The notes: generated by a model from the letters alone, not told the origin. Counted from the stretch's first letter, positions 10,278 through 20,614 are shown. The stretch is 64,000 nt of DNA from Natronorubrum sediminis (GCF_900108095.1 NZ_FNWL01000001.1:1302001-1366000), one strand, 5' to 3'. Made by a program: numbers and translations.

Positions 10278-11354
10278 ATGAATTGCTTGATATTCAATAA
10301 CACACCGGCGCACGTCCATCAGTACAAACACACGGTTACGCGTCTCGAGGAACGAGGCCACGACGTTCTCGTCTTCGCCAGAAGCGACGAGTTCACCGAA
10401 TCGCTCCTCTCGTATCACGACCTGCCCTACGAGACCTACGGCGAACGAAGCGAGTCGCTGCACTCACTCGCCTACGAACTGCCCGCACACCTCTATACGA
10501 TCGCACGCCGCGTTCGGGCGTTCGATCCGGACGTCATCTTCGGGAAAGGACCCTACGCTGCGGCCGCGGGGATGTTCTCGCGGACGCCCGCAATCGCCGT
10601 TCTCGACTCGGAAACCTCCTACGACCACGTCGTCGCGAGACCGTTCGTACGGGCGATTTTGACGCCCTCCGCCTTCCGGAAGGACCTTGGGAGTAAACAC
10701 TACAAGTTCAACGGCGTCGCGGAGTCGGCGTACCTCCATCCCGACGTCTTCGAGCCCGATCCGTCCGTTCGCGACGACCTCGGCGTCGGGGCGGACGAAC
10801 CGTACGCGATCGTCCGATTCAACGCGTTCAACGGCCACCACGACGTCGGCAAGCGCGGCTTCTCGATCGAGCAACGCCGACGGCTGCTCTCCGAGTTGTC
10901 CGAGCACGCGACCGTCTTCGTCTCGGACGAAGCCGGCGACCTCGAGTTCGAGGATCTCCCCGCCGAACGATTCGACCTCCACCCGGCGAAGATGCACGAC
11001 GCGCTCGCCCACGCGGACTTGCTGGTCGCAGACACCCAGACGATGGTGACGGAGGCCGCACTGCTCGGAACCCCGGCGATTCGATCCAACTCGTTCGTCG
11101 GCGAGGAAGACATGGGGAACTTCATCGAACTCGAGGAACACGGACTCGTCCGAAACCTCGAGTCCTTCGAGGACGTCCTCGAGCAGTCCCAGGAGTTGCT
11201 CGCGGACGACTCGACCACCGACCGCTGGGAGCGACGCCGGGACGAGTACGTCGAAGACATGGACAATTTGACGGAACTGCTCTGTAACATCGCGACCGCC
11301 TACGGCGACAGACAACAGCAACCGACCGCGGGAACGGCGACGGGGGTGAACTAG
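10278..11354 (+). CDS. DUF354-family glycosyltransferase-like protein
   Basis: 358-residue protein of the DUF354 family, which has a GT-B-like fold related to UDP-GlcNAc 2-epimerases and glycosyltransferases and is common next to surface-polysaccharide genes in archaea. Visible signatures are the N-terminal FNNTPAHVHQYKHTV, the central DPDVIFGKGPYAAAAG, and a C-terminal nucleotide-binding-like part (ADLLVADTQTMVTEAALLG). Its stop is immediately followed by the ATG of the 2-epimerase, so the two are almost certainly co-transcribed. A role in N-glycan or surface glycan assembly is inferred from this pairing. Sugar specificity is unknown. Confidence 0.85.
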   Translation: MNCLIFNNTPAHVHQYKHTVTRLEERGHDVLVFARSDEFTESLLSYHDLPYETYGERSESLHSLAYELPAHLYTIARRVRAFDPDVIFGKGPYAAAAGMFSRTPAIAVLDSETSYDHVVARPFVRAILTPSAFRKDLGSKHYKFNGVAESAYLHPDVFEPDPSVRDDLGVGADEPYAIVRFNAFNGHHDVGKRGFSIEQRRRLLSELSEHATVFVSDEAGDLEFEDLPAERFDLHPAKMHDALAHADLLVADTQTMVTEAALLGTPAIRSNSFVGEEDMGNFIELEEHGLVRNLESFEDVLEQSQELLADDSTTDRWERRRDEYVEDMDNLTELLCNIATAYGDRQQQPTAGTATGVN

Positions 11355-12452
11355 ATGCGGATCTGTTCGATCGTCGGCGCGCGCCCGCAGTTCGTGAAAG
11401 CCGCCGTCGTCTCGAGTGCGCTGAGAGAAGTCGGCGAGGAGATACTGGTTCACACCGGCCAGCACTACGACGAGGAAATGTCCGACGTGTTCTTCGACGA
11501 ACTGGGAATTCCCGAGCCGGATTACAATCTCGGCGTCAAGTCGGACACCCACGGCCGCCAGACCGCGAAGATGATCGCCGAAATCGAACCGGTCGTCGAG
11601 GAGACCGAGCCGGACGTGATGTTGCTCTACGGCGACACTAACTCCACCCTCGCGGGGGCCATCGTCGGTTCGAAACTCGACATGGAGGTCGCCCACGTCG
11701 AGGCCGGCCTGCGGAGCTACAACCGCGAGATGCCCGAAGAGGTCAATCGGGTGCTAACGGACCACGCCTCCGAGTACTGCTTCGCGCCCAGCGAGAACGC
11801 CGTCGAGACGCTCGCCGGCGAAGGGATCACCGACGGCGTCTACATGACCGGCGACGTGATGTACGACAGCGTCCTCGCCGTCAGAGACCGAGTCGCGGGC
11901 AATACGGCCGTGCTCGAGGATCTCGGGGTCTCCGAGGACGAGTTCATCCTCGCGACCGTTCACCGACAGGGGAACACGGACGACCGCGAGAAACTCGAGT
12001 CAATCCTCGACGGCCTCGCCGCTGCCTCACAGCCCGTCGTGCTCCCGATTCATCCCCGGACCGTCGACCGACTCGAGTCCTACGGCCTCTGGGAGCGCGC
12101 GGACGAGGAACTCGAACTCGTCGACCCCCTCGGCTACCTCGACTTCGTTCGGCTGCTCGACGCCGCAGAGCGCGTCGTCACCGACTCCGGGGGCGTCCAG
12201 AAGGAGGCATTCTTCCTCGAGACGCCCTGCGTGACGCTGCGCGAGGAGACCGAGTGGGTCGAGACCGCCGAATGCGGCTGGAACGAACTCGTCGGTACGG
12301 ACACCGACGCGATTCGGACGGCGCTGAGGAAAGACGAGTGGCCCGAGACGACGCCGAACCCCTACGGCGACGGCAACGCGAGCCAGCAAATCGCCGAAAT
12401 CCTCGAGCGCGAAGTCGAGTCCGTCGAAGCCCAACCGCAGACGAGCGACTAA
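11355..12452 (+). CDS. wecB: UDP-N-acetylglucosamine 2-epimerase (non-hydrolysing)
   Basis: Cytoplasmic enzyme interconverting UDP-GlcNAc and UDP-ManNAc for surface glycan synthesis. The 365 residues match full-length bacterial WecB. Motifs are the N-terminal [46 protein letters not shown], the [10 protein letters not shown] segment, HPRT, and the UDP-binding [14 protein letters not shown] with TEWVE near the C terminus. The start is directly behind the stop of the DUF354 gene (zero spacing). The family is certain. Which glycan it feeds is not visible here; a flippase gene lies far away at 46-48 kb. Confidence 0.95.
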   Translation: MRICSIVGARPQFVKAAVVSSALREVGEEILVHTGQHYDEEMSDVFFDELGIPEPDYNLGVKSDTHGRQTAKMIAEIEPVVEETEPDVMLLYGDTNSTLAGAIVGSKLDMEVAHVEAGLRSYNREMPEEVNRVLTDHASEYCFAPSENAVETLAGEGITDGVYMTGDVMYDSVLAVRDRVAGNTAVLEDLGVSEDEFILATVHRQGNTDDREKLESILDGLAAASQPVVLPIHPRTVDRLESYGLWERADEELELVDPLGYLDFVRLLDAAERVVTDSGGVQKEAFFLETPCVTLREETEWVETAECGWNELVGTDTDAIRTALRKDEWPETTPNPYGDGNASQQIAEILEREVESVEAQPQTSD

Positions 12453-12634
12453 CGGCGTTCGATACGGACTCGAGAGCGGGATTCTCGAAACGGTGACTCG
12501 CGAGAACCCACCACCGATTCCCGACGAGGAGCGCCAGCGGGATGAGTGGAACGTTCCCCCGTCTCACGTCACGCCACCCGACCGCCACTCCGTCCCGTCC
12601 TACTGGTGTCTTCCGCCCGCGCGTAAAGGGTGCC

Positions 12635-12641
12635 TTTTTAT
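12635..12641 (+). promoter_or_regulatory. TATA element of the PCNA gene
   Basis: AT-rich element tttttat about 26-32 bases before the ATG at 12667, the spacing expected for a leaderless archaeal transcript starting at or next to the ATG. The flanking DNA is GC-rich, so it stands out. Confidence 0.5.
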
Positions 12642-12666
12642 GCCGACCGTTCGTACCCATTGCTAT

Positions 12667-13410
12667 ATGTTCAAGGCCATCGTGAGCGCGGAAACGCTCA
12701 CCAGTGCGCTCGATTCGATCAGCGTACTGGTCGACGAGTGTAAAATTCACCTCGAGGAAGACGGCCTCGAGATCCGGGCCGTCGACCCCGCCAACGTCGG
12801 CATGGTCGACCTTTCGCTCGATGCCGCGGCGTTCGAATCCTACGAAGCCGACGGCGGACTCATCGGTGTCGACCTCTCTCGCCTCGAGGACATCGCAGGC
12901 ATGGCCGGTTCCGGCCAGCTCATCCAGTTCGAACTCGACGAAGAGACACGTAAACTCCACATCCAGATCGACGGGCTCGAGTACACGCTCGCGCTCATCG
13001 ACCCCGACTCCATCCGCCAGGAGCCGGACATTCCGGACCTCGATCTGCCAGCGGAAGTCGTCCTCGAGGGCAGCGACGTCAACCGCTCGGTCAAGGCAGC
13101 CGACATGGTCTCCGACCACATCGCACTCGGCGTCGACGAGGGTGAGGAGTACTTCTACGTCAACGCGGAAGGCGACACGGACGACGTCCACCTCGAGTTG
13201 ACCCAGGAGGACCTGATCGACCTGCAGGTCGGTCCGGCACACTCGCTGTTCTCGCTCGATTATCTCAAGGACATGGACAAGGCGATCCCCGCCGACACCG
13301 AAGTGACGCTTCAACTCGGCGAGGAGTTCCCGGTCAAGATCTACTTCGGCTTCGCCGAAGCGGACGGACAGGTTACCTACATGCTCGCCCCGCGGATCCA
13401 GAGCGAGTAA
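12667..13410 (+). CDS. pcn: DNA polymerase sliding clamp PCNA
   Basis: Ring-shaped processivity factor for replicative polymerases, ligase, FEN1 and RFC. The 247 residues match the archaeal/eukaryal length. The N terminus [20 protein letters not shown], the [20 protein letters not shown] segment, the interdomain connector and C-terminal YMLAPRI are characteristic. ATG at 12667 gives the correct N terminus, and the open frame further upstream is proline/arginine-rich and not coding. The haloarchaeal clamp is very acidic, as seen here. Nearby priL and hjc are also DNA metabolism genes. Confidence 0.97.
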   Translation: MFKAIVSAETLTSALDSISVLVDECKIHLEEDGLEIRAVDPANVGMVDLSLDAAAFESYEADGGLIGVDLSRLEDIAGMAGSGQLIQFELDEETRKLHIQIDGLEYTLALIDPDSIRQEPDIPDLDLPAEVVLEGSDVNRSVKAADMVSDHIALGVDEGEEYFYVNAEGDTDDVHLELTQEDLIDLQVGPAHSLFSLDYLKDMDKAIPADTEVTLQLGEEFPVKIYFGFAEADGQVTYMLAPRIQSE

Positions 13411-13612
13411 GCGACCGCAATCACTCACCGTTTTCTCCATCTGACCCACGACGCTAGGGCGAGAGTTTCTCTGTCGCCGTTCAACCGCATATCTGTGTGA
13501 AACCTTGTGAGTCAGAATCTCGACTGACGGTCACCGACCGAGACTGGTCAGTACTTAAAAACAACACATAGGAAGGTAACGCCCTACCCGTTCCATCACA
13601 GAATAGACGAGT

Positions 13613-13933
13613 ATGCCCTCCCCAGACGATTCTCACGGTCCCGATAACGAACGGTACGTCTCGACGTTCGACCCCGAAGCCGGCGAACGGGCAAGCGTCG
13701 CCGTCGTTACTGCCGTCGAAACGGTGAGTCAGACCGATCCGCTCGAGTTACCGCCGCTTCACGACGTCGTCGACCCGGACGCACTCGACTCGCTCGTCGA
13801 ACACGCTCGCCGTTCCGGCGAGGCCGGTCAACACGAACTCTGGTTCACCTACGCGGGCTTCGAGGTTGGCGTCCGAAGCGACGGACGGGTACTGATCGAA
13901 GAGTCGACCGTGGCGAATCCAAACCCCGAGTGA
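13613..13933 (+). CDS. HalOD1 output domain protein
   Basis: 106-residue acidic protein matching the HalOD1 output domain, a small haloarchaeal domain found alone or behind sensory domains and thought to act in signalling. Visible parts are SVAVVTAVETVSQTDPLELP, HDVVDPDALDSLVEHA and a beta-hairpin ending DGRVLIEE. It stands alone, 200 bases behind PCNA, with an AT-rich run ttaaaaac near 13555 as a possible promoter element. No partner or ligand is known for stand-alone copies. Confidence 0.85.
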   Translation: MPSPDDSHGPDNERYVSTFDPEAGERASVAVVTAVETVSQTDPLELPPLHDVVDPDALDSLVEHARRSGEAGQHELWFTYAGFEVGVRSDGRVLIEESTVANPNPE

Positions 13934-13992
13934 GCGCTCGAAACCAAGTAGCGAGCGTCTCGAGCGTCTTGAACGTACTGAGCGTCCGTTCG

Positions 13993-14859
13993 TCACTCGT
14001 GTTCCGCGAGGAACGCCAGCAGTTCCTCGTTGACCCGCGGTGCATCCTCGATGAAAAAGAGGTGTGACCCACCCTCGATTTGCTCGAGACGGGCGTCCGG
14101 AATCGCCTCCTTGAGCAACAACCCGTTCGAAGCCGGAACGACCTGGTCGTCGGTACCGTGAAGCACCAGCGTCGGAACGTGAAGTCGCTCGAGTCGGTCG
14201 CTCACGTCGAAGTTCAGGACGGCCGCAGCCTGTGCTTCGCGAGCCGGTTCGCCGGCGTCTTGCTCGAGTCGCCACTCGATAATGCGATCCATCAGGTGTG
14301 GGTTCCGATTCGTAAAGCGCTCGGAGAAGGCCGGACGCATTCGGTGGCGGAGTTTCTCGCGCTCGCTCGCCCCCTTGGGAGTGTCGAAGACGTGTTCTTG
14401 CGTCTCCTCGGGGACTGGAACAGCGTCAGGGCCCCCGTGACTCGTACAACACAGCGTCAGCGTCTTCGCCCGGGAGTACTCGAGGGCGTAGCGTTGGGCG
14501 ATCATCCCCCCCATGCTCGCGCCGACGATGTGCGCCTCGCGGATACCCGCGTCCTCGAGCACGGCCTCGAGGTCGGCCGCCAGTCCGCCGATGGAGTAGC
14601 CGGCCAGTTTGAAGATGAGCGGTGTCCGAATCCGACCAGGCAGTCGAGAAACGAGCGGTGGCAAGCCGACGTCAGAACGCCCAGTTCCTCGATTGTCGGG
14701 GGCGATCACGTCGACGTCGTCGCGAACGGCTTCGCGTTGCCATCGCCACATCCAGCGGCCGTAGCCCAGTCCCTGCACGAAGACGACCGGCGTCCGCGCG
14801 CCGTCACCCACCTCGTGCTCGTAGTAAATCGACACGCCGTCGCTGTTGGCCCGTGGCAT
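13993..14859 (-). CDS. Alpha/beta-fold hydrolase
   Basis: 288-residue serine hydrolase. The oxyanion motif region PVVFVQGLGYGRWMW, the NRGTGRSD loop, the nucleophile elbow GASMGGM, the acid in LHGTDDQVVP and the catalytic His in GGSHLFF are all present in order. The substrate is unknown; related proteins are esterases, haloperoxidase-like or lactone hydrolases. ATG at 14859 (MPRANSDGVSIYYEHEV) is chosen because the longer in-frame upstream part is arginine/proline-rich. The gene is divergent from priL by about 160 bases. Confidence 0.9.
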   Translation of the reverse strand: MPRANSDGVSIYYEHEVGDGARTPVVFVQGLGYGRWMWRWQREAVRDDVDVIAPDNRGTGRSDVGLPPLVSRLPGRIRTPLIFKLAGYSIGGLAADLEAVLEDAGIREAHIVGASMGGMIAQRYALEYSRAKTLTLCCTSHGGPDAVPVPEETQEHVFDTPKGASEREKLRHRMRPAFSERFTNRNPHLMDRIIEWRLEQDAGEPAREAQAAAVLNFDVSDRLERLHVPTLVLHGTDDQVVPASNGLLLKEAIPDARLEQIEGGSHLFFIEDAPRVNEELLAFLAEHE

Positions 14860-15017
14860 ACTCGAGACTGACGTGTCGGACTCCCTTGAATTCGACCCTC
14901 GACTGCAGTGTGAGCATTTCACAGGGACGACGACCGATTTCAATCGTCGATTACTCCCACTCGAGAATCGACGAACAATCAGCGGGTTTAACCTCGCGGA
15001 GTAACACCACATTACCG

Positions 15018-16100
15018 ATGCAGCGACTGCACGCCCGGTACCCGTTCCTCGAGGCCGCCCGCGACGCCGTGGCGACGGAGGCCGTCGATCTGGCCACCAT
15101 CGTCGAACAGGATCGGGCAGTGGTCGACCGCGCCCGCGAGCGCGTCGTGGCGGCACTCGAGGCGGGAGAAACCGGCGAGCCAAGGCGAGAGACCCGAATC
15201 GAGTTACTCTCCTATCCCGTGGCCCGCGTGCTCGTCTCGATGGTCGAAGAGCGCGTGCTCGTCCGAAAGTACGCCCGTGCGGAAGCTGAGAGCGCCTACG
15301 AGCGTTTCACGGCCGATTTCGAGGAGACCACCGAACTCAAGAGCGTCGAATCCGCCGGTCTCGACCTCGAGACAGTCCTCGCGGAGTTCGATCTCCGGGA
15401 GCCGATTCGAGAGACACCGGAGGGGTACCGAGTCGACGTGGGGACGTACCTCGTTTTGGCCGAGGACTGCTGGGGCGACGAGTGGCGACTGGTTAATCGT
15501 GCTCTAGCCGACGGCGAGGTGCCGGTAACCGACGAAGAACTACTGACGCTGTTACAGGAAGCGGTTCGAAGCCGGATCGAAGACGGTCTCCCCTTCGACG
15601 TGCCGACCGAAATCGCGAGCGCGCTCGAGGACGATGCCGACGAGATCCGCGAGGTGCTCTCGGAGTTGGATCTCACTCGAGAAATCGACACTGTGGTCCC
15701 CGACCTCTTCCCGCCGTGTATGAAGGCGCTCCTCGACCAGGTTCAAAAGGGCGAGCACCTGCCCCACCACTCGCGGTTCGCGATCACGGCGTTTCTCGCG
15801 AGTATCGGCATGTCGACGGACGAAATCGTCGACCTCTACCGGGTCAATTCTTCCTTCGGCGAGGAGATGACGCGCTATCAGACGGACCACATCCGCGGCG
15901 ACACCTCGCCGACGGAGTACTCACCACCATCGTGTGCGACCATGAAGTCCTACGGTGACTGCGTGAACAAAGACGACCTCTGTGAGCGCATTCCCCACCC
16001 GATGGCCTACTACGAGGAGCGAATCGACGAGGCCGACGACGACGTCGAAGACTGGCGGGAGACAGACGGCGAGGACGGACAAGAAGCGACTGGCGACTGA
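15018..16100 (+). CDS. priL: DNA primase large subunit PriL
   Basis: Regulatory subunit of the archaeal/eukaryal-type primase that synthesises RNA primers together with PriS. The 360 residues start at MQRLHARYPFLEAARDAV. The C-terminal domain has four cysteines spaced for a [4Fe-4S] cluster: FPPCMKALL, PPSCATMKSYGDC and NKDDLC, with HHSRFAITAFLASIGM between them. The tail is acidic and disordered. ATG at 15018 fits the family N terminus. priS is not in the window. Confidence 0.95.
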   Translation: MQRLHARYPFLEAARDAVATEAVDLATIVEQDRAVVDRARERVVAALEAGETGEPRRETRIELLSYPVARVLVSMVEERVLVRKYARAEAESAYERFTADFEETTELKSVESAGLDLETVLAEFDLREPIRETPEGYRVDVGTYLVLAEDCWGDEWRLVNRALADGEVPVTDEELLTLLQEAVRSRIEDGLPFDVPTEIASALEDDADEIREVLSELDLTREIDTVVPDLFPPCMKALLDQVQKGEHLPHHSRFAITAFLASIGMSTDEIVDLYRVNSSFGEEMTRYQTDHIRGDTSPTEYSPPSCATMKSYGDCVNKDDLCERIPHPMAYYEERIDEADDDVEDWRETDGEDGQEATGD

Positions 16101-16145
16101 CCGGCGAACGTCGCTGACGCCGATGGATTTCAACCCCCTGAACGA

Positions 16146-16540
16146 TCACTTTTGGGACGGATCGTCCGTCAACTCGTCCGCCCGTCGCTGAATGTCCTCG
16201 AGCGCTCGTTCCTGTTCGCCTCGAGCGAGGCCACCGGATTCGACGTGTCGGCCCTCGTACTGCCGCGACGGAATCGCGTTCCAGACGTCCGAGTTCTCGC
16301 CGTCCTCATCGACAGCATCAGAATCGGTGTCGACGAGACCCTTCTGAATCGACGCCAAAGACTGCCCAGAACGAGCACTGCAAGCACGCCCACCAGCCCG
16401 ACGACGAATGGGGCGACACCAGAAACCGAGCGGCGGAGGAAGGAGGACGCGAGGAGGACGAAAATCGTCACAACGGCGAGTGGCCGTACCCGAGATCGCG
16501 TCCGTTGCTCCGAGGCCGAACTCGTCTCACCGCTGTCCAT
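16146..16540 (-). pseudogene. Small membrane protein gene with apparent frameshift
   Basis: Two overlapping frames look like one gene. The upstream frame starts at ATG 16540 and encodes about 60 residues with two hydrophobic helices (AVVTIFVLLASSF, FVVGLVGVLAVLVLG). It then becomes arginine-rich and unlike a haloarchaeal protein. At about 16358 a different frame takes over with an acidic, haloarchaea-like tail of 70 residues (SIQKGLVDTDSDAVDEDGE, WNAIPSRQYEGRHVESGG) ending at 16146. Restoring one T in the TTT run near 16359 would join them. It may be a true frameshift, a sequencing error or two small genes; the coding character change favours one broken gene. The function is unknown. Confidence 0.6.
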
Positions 16541-16584
16541 ACGTCGTATCAGCGATAGAGAGTGGAAAGAATTGCGCCGAGTGC

Positions 16585-16845
16585 TCAAACCGAACTCTGT
16601 GCGTCCGAATCGTCGGCCTCGAGACCGTCGCCGGGTTCGTTCATCACGAACGCGAGGGCAATACCGACGAGCGTCAAGAGGAGGATAAAGCCGATAATTG
16701 CGAAGACGAGCATCTCGCCGCCTTCCGTCGACAAGGCACCGTTGTCTCCCCCGTATTCGGAGCCAATTCCGATCATCGCACCGAGCATCAAGAGGACGGT
16801 AGAGACGGCGACGACGATTTCGATGATTCGGTCACGCTCGAGCAT
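16585..16845 (-). CDS. Small two-helix membrane protein
   Basis: 86-residue protein with two predicted membrane helices (IIEIVVAVSTVLLMLGAMIG and MLVFAIIGFILLLTLVGIAL) separated by a short acidic loop, and an acidic C-terminal tail. It is read in the same direction as, and 44 bases upstream of, the frameshifted membrane gene, so the two may form one transcription unit. It belongs to no family I can name with confidence. Confidence 0.7.
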   Translation of the reverse strand: MLERDRIIEIVVAVSTVLLMLGAMIGIGSEYGGDNGALSTEGGEMLVFAIIGFILLLTLVGIALAFVMNEPGDGLEADDSDAQSSV

Positions 16846-17134
16846 TATCGGATCGATTTCGGCGGCCCGGCAAAAAGCGCTTCGAAGGACGTGGGACGGG
16901 CGAGAGAAGCCGGCAGAAACACCCGATCGGAACCCGTGTTCGGGGCCGAATTTAGGGTGAGGCCTCGGAAAATGGCATATAATATCCGTGCCAGCACTCG
17001 CCGGCGCGGCCGTTATTTTGCTCGAGGCCCTACCACTATCGAATAGCCAGCCGACTGCCTGCTGTCAGATCACGACGCCGGAAGCCATCGCGCGCTGCCG
17101 GTCGTCGCTGATCGTCCCATCACTTCGACGCACT

Positions 17135-17767
17135 ATGAACACAACAGCGTCACCGAAAACGCCACTGCCAGTACCGTCACGCGAGCACCTCGACGGACGG
17201 TCCCGCCGCGCTCGATCCGAGGCGATGTCCGTCCGTTCACTCGGGAGAGGACTCTACGAGGTCGAATCGGCGAGCGACCACACCTACCTCGTCGACCTCG
17301 AGAGCGGCCGCTGTACCTGCCCGGATCACATCTTCCGCGAGGCTCGCTGTAAGCACATCCGCCGCGTTGCCATCGAGATTACCGACGGCCGGACGCCGCC
17401 ACCCGGCGAACTCGCCGTCGAATGTCACGACTGCGGAAAGATGTTCTTCGTCCCCGAAGACGACGACGCCGTCCACGGACCCGCCTACTGCTCGAGACAC
17501 ACCGTCTGGCCGGGCGATACGGTCGTCGACCGCGAGACGGGTGATCGACTCACCGTCGTCGACGTCTCCGACCTTCGAGCCGACGCCGTCGAGATCGGGG
17601 CCGTCGACACCTCCGTCGCCGAGTACGCCACGAACGAGCGCTACGAGCCGGACGTGCCCGTCGTCGGGGCTATCTACCCCCACGCGACGGTCGCCACGAA
17701 CGGCGTCATCCCGGACTCGTTGAAGGTCTACGTCTTCCCGCGGACGAGACTCGAGAAAGCGGACTGA
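17135..17767 (+). CDS. SWIM zinc-finger domain protein
   Basis: 210-residue protein. Residues about 30-80 contain a SWIM finger (CxC then CxH: SGRCTCPDHIFREARCKHI), a zinc-binding module in DNA-repair and nuclease-linked proteins. A second cysteine/histidine set follows (VECHDCGKMFFVPEDDD, then YCSRH), suggesting a second zinc ribbon. The C-terminal 90 residues are beta-rich. ATG at 17135 is preferred; the frame before it is not haloarchaeal in composition. It lies next to hjc, convergently, so a role in nucleic acid handling is plausible but unproven. Confidence 0.85.
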   Translation: MNTTASPKTPLPVPSREHLDGRSRRARSEAMSVRSLGRGLYEVESASDHTYLVDLESGRCTCPDHIFREARCKHIRRVAIEITDGRTPPPGELAVECHDCGKMFFVPEDDDAVHGPAYCSRHTVWPGDTVVDRETGDRLTVVDVSDLRADAVEIGAVDTSVAEYATNERYEPDVPVVGAIYPHATVATNGVIPDSLKVYVFPRTRLEKAD

Positions 17768-17829
17768 GAACGCCGACGCGAGCCTCGAGGGCGCTCGAGG
17801 CTCGCCTTCGGTGACGACGCCGTCGTGAG

Positions 17830-18351
17830 TTACTCGAGCACCTCGGCGGCTTCTTCGACGTCCATCACACCCTGTTCGACCGCGTTGAGCACGCGGAGGA
17901 TGTCTTCGTCCGGGCCGTCGTCCGACTCGTCGCCGACTTGCTCGAGCGTGACCTTCTCGGAGCGACCGACGAACTCCGCGAAATCGGTGCCCTCAGCGAT
18001 AGCCGTCTCCTTTTTGACTCGGTAGTTGCCGCCGTCGGTCACGTAGAGGTCGCCGGGGTGAAAGAAGTACCAGTCCTCGCGATCGAATCGAACGCCGATA
18101 CGGGGCTTCGCGCCGAAGTTCTGTGCGAAGTAGATCAGTGCTTCGACCTCTTCGCCGGTGAGATAGATCGGGTCGCCTGAACTCGATTTCGCCTCGACCG
18201 CGTAGAAGTCCTCGCCGTCACCGGCGAGTACGTCGGGAAGTTCTCGTTCCGTCGCAGAACCGCTTGCGGGTGCACGCATCACCGCGAATCCGGACTCGTC
18301 GAGTTCGTTGACGAGTTCCCGTTCGCGCCGGTCACCCTTCGCCTGAGACAT
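17830..18351 (-). CDS. hjc: Holliday junction resolvase Hjc
   Basis: Structure-specific endonuclease that cuts four-way DNA junctions during recombination. The 173 residues begin [20 protein letters not shown] and contain the Hjc active-site elements: an early Glu in the first helix, [19 protein letters not shown], and [16 protein letters not shown] (E-x-K). The C-terminal 50 residues are an acidic haloarchaeal extension. ATG at 18351 is three codons after an in-frame upstream ATG and matches the family N terminus. Confidence 0.95.
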   Translation of the reverse strand: MSQAKGDRRERELVNELDESGFAVMRAPASGSATERELPDVLAGDGEDFYAVEAKSSSGDPIYLTGEEVEALIYFAQNFGAKPRIGVRFDREDWYFFHPGDLYVTDGGNYRVKKETAIAEGTDFAEFVGRSEKVTLEQVGDESDDGPDEDILRVLNAVEQGVMDVEEAAEVLE

Positions 18352-18422
18352 ACACCGCACTCACGTGCGGCCCCTAATAAAGTGATGGACAGCGTCGCGC
18401 TCGCGGAAAACGGAGTGTGGCA

Positions 18423-19247
18423 CTACAGGAGTGGAACAGCCGTGACCGCCTCGAGGAGCATCGACGGGGCAGGTTCCGCTTCGTCGATCTCGAACTCGAT
18501 GGCGAGATACAAGATGGCGAACTGGAAGGCGTTGAGCGCGGCGTGGGCCGCGGTGGGAACGAGGAGGTTGTCCGTTTTCGCGTAGAGGTAGCCGAAGATG
18601 ACCGAGCCACCGAACATGATGGTCAGCGACGCGAACGTCGCGACGAGTTCGCCGGCGAGCAAGTACATCGGGAGGTGAACGAGCGCGAAGATGACGCTCG
18701 TGACGATGACCGCATGCATTCGGGTGAACGCCGCGTACAGACGTTTCTGGATGACGTTCCGGAAGAGGAACTCCTCTGCGGGCGCGTTGAAGAAGAAGAC
18801 GATGAAGATCATAATCAGGATCATCGTCTGGTCCTCACCGACGATGTCCATGACGTTGCTCTCGGCGGCGGGAACGTTGAGGAGGGTAAAGAGCAGACTG
18901 ACGACGTAGAGGAAGACGATCGTCCCGATACTGCCGCCAATCAGGTACTTCCAGTCGTTCTTCGTCGGCACGTGGAGGTCGATCCACGACAGGCCACGAC
19001 CGGTCGCGACCAGATAGATCACGCCGGCGAGTGCCATGCCGACGAAGTTGAGGATCAACAGGAGCGCCCGCCCTTCGATCGAGGCGTCCCCGAGTCCCTC
19101 GAGTAATGCTGGGTCGTACAAAAAGGCCGGAAGCGTCGAGAACTCGGCAACGAGAAGACCGAAGACCGTCAGACCGATGGCGACGAGCGTCGATCGAAGC
19201 GGTGCACCATCTCGATCGGTGTCAGTTGAGCGGGAAGGCGTCTCCAT
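18423..19247 (-). CDS. CPBP-family intramembrane glutamic/metallo-protease
   Basis: 274-residue protein with about eight membrane helices. The CPBP (Abi/CaaX-like) signatures are present: EExxxR in PAEEFLFRNVIQKRL, FxxxH in VIFALVHLPMYLL, and HxxxN in PTAAHAALNAFQF. Family members cleave membrane or prenylated proteins, or act in bacteriocin immunity. In archaea the roles are mostly unknown. A signal-like N terminus is not visible; about 20 polar residues precede the first helix. Confidence 0.9.
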   Translation of the reverse strand: METPSRSTDTDRDGAPLRSTLVAIGLTVFGLLVAEFSTLPAFLYDPALLEGLGDASIEGRALLLILNFVGMALAGVIYLVATGRGLSWIDLHVPTKNDWKYLIGGSIGTIVFLYVVSLLFTLLNVPAAESNVMDIVGEDQTMILIMIFIVFFFNAPAEEFLFRNVIQKRLYAAFTRMHAVIVTSVIFALVHLPMYLLAGELVATFASLTIMFGGSVIFGYLYAKTDNLLVPTAAHAALNAFQFAILYLAIEFEIDEAEPAPSMLLEAVTAVPLL

Positions 19248-19324
19248 ACCCCAGCGTACGGGTGGGGCCTCCTTGGGTGTTCCTTCTTCGGGTCACCGTC
19301 CGTCGGTGGGGCTACCGACGGAGT

Positions 19325-20614
19325 CTACGTCCCGTGATCCCACGAGCCCATGTACTCCTGTTGAGTATCCGTCAGCGAATCGAACTCGACACCCTCGGCC
19401 TCGAGTTTGATCTCGGCGATCTCCTTGTCGAGTTCGTCGGGCACGTCGTGAACACCGGCATCGTACGCCTCACCGTTCTCGAGCATCTCACGGACGCAGA
19501 CGGCTTGAATGCCGAAACTCTGGTCCATGACCTCGACGGGGTGGCCGAGCGAGACGGGGGCGGCGAGGTTGACGAGACGGCCTTCCGCGATGACGTTCAG
19601 TCGACGGCCGTCCTCGAGTTCGTAGGCTTCGACGCCGTCGCGGGCTTCGTAGCGATCGACGGCGAGGTCGTCTAAGGCCTCGAGGTCGATTTCGATGTCG
19701 AAGTGACCCGCGTTGGCGAGCAAGACACCGTCTTGCATCGACTCGAAGTGCTCCTCGACGACGACGTCGCGGTTGCCCGTCGTGGTGAGGAAGACGTCGC
19801 CCACCTCGGCGGCGTCGGCCATCGGGAGGACCTCGTAGCCCTCCATGTGGGCCTCGAGAGCGCGGCGGGGCTCGACTTCGGTGACGACGACGTTCGCGTT
19901 CTGTCCGGCGGCCTTCTTCGCGACGCCTTTGCCACAGTAGCCGAAGCCAGCGACAACGACGGTCTTGCCGGCCCACGAGAGGTTCGTGGTCATGGCGATG
20001 GAGGCGAGAGAAGACTCGCCCGTGCCGTGGACGTTGTCGAAGAGGCGCTTCATCGGCGTGTCGTTGACGGCGAAGACGGGGTACTCGAGTGCGCCGTCGT
20101 CGTCCATCGCGCGCAGGCGGTGGACGCCGGTCGTGGTCTCTTCGGCCCCGCCGACGATGCCGTCGATCAGTTCGGGGTAGTCCTCGTGGATCGCCGCGAC
20201 GAGGTCCATCCCGTCGTCGACGGTGACGGTCGGCTCGTGGGCGATGACGGCCTCGATAGCGTCGTAGTACTCTTCGTCGTCGACGCCGCGTTTGGCGTAG
20301 CTCGTGATGTTCTCGTGGGTGTCGAGTGCCGCAGAGACGTCGTCGTGCGTGGAAAGCGGGTTGCAGCCCGTCACTGCGACCTCCGCGCCACCCTCTGCGA
20401 GCGTCTCGACGAGAACCGCCGTCTTCGCCTCGACGTGCATCGCCATCGCGATGATCTCGCCCTCGAAGGGCTGTTCCGCGACGAATTCCTCGCGGACGCG
20501 CTCGAGGATGGGCATGTGCTGGGTCGCCCAATCCATCTTCCGTCGGCCCTCTTCGCGTGCGGACTCGAGGTCCGCCAGTTGCTCGCTGATCGGCGGATAC
20601 GCAGTCTCGGTCAT
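19325..20614 (-). CDS. ahcY: Adenosylhomocysteinase (S-adenosylhomocysteine hydrolase)
   Basis: NAD-dependent enzyme splitting S-adenosylhomocysteine to adenosine and homocysteine, which removes the inhibitor of SAM-dependent methyltransferases. The 429 residues match the shorter archaeal form. Motifs include [34 protein letters not shown], the NAD-binding [17 protein letters not shown] and FGIQAVC near the C terminus. ATG at 20614 ([15 protein letters not shown]) is chosen over an upstream in-frame continuation. An SAH/MTA deaminase-type gene lies one gene away (22032-23330), a possible functional link. Confidence 0.96.
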   Translation of the reverse strand: MTETAYPPISEQLADLESAREEGRRKMDWATQHMPILERVREEFVAEQPFEGEIIAMAMHVEAKTAVLVETLAEGGAEVAVTGCNPLSTHDDVSAALDTHENITSYAKRGVDDEEYYDAIEAVIAHEPTVTVDDGMDLVAAIHEDYPELIDGIVGGAEETTTGVHRLRAMDDDGALEYPVFAVNDTPMKRLFDNVHGTGESSLASIAMTTNLSWAGKTVVVAGFGYCGKGVAKKAAGQNANVVVTEVEPRRALEAHMEGYEVLPMADAAEVGDVFLTTTGNRDVVVEEHFESMQDGVLLANAGHFDIEIDLEALDDLAVDRYEARDGVEAYELEDGRRLNVIAEGRLVNLAAPVSLGHPVEVMDQSFGIQAVCVREMLENGEAYDAGVHDVPDELDKEIAEIKLEAEGVEFDSLTDTQQEYMGSWDHGT

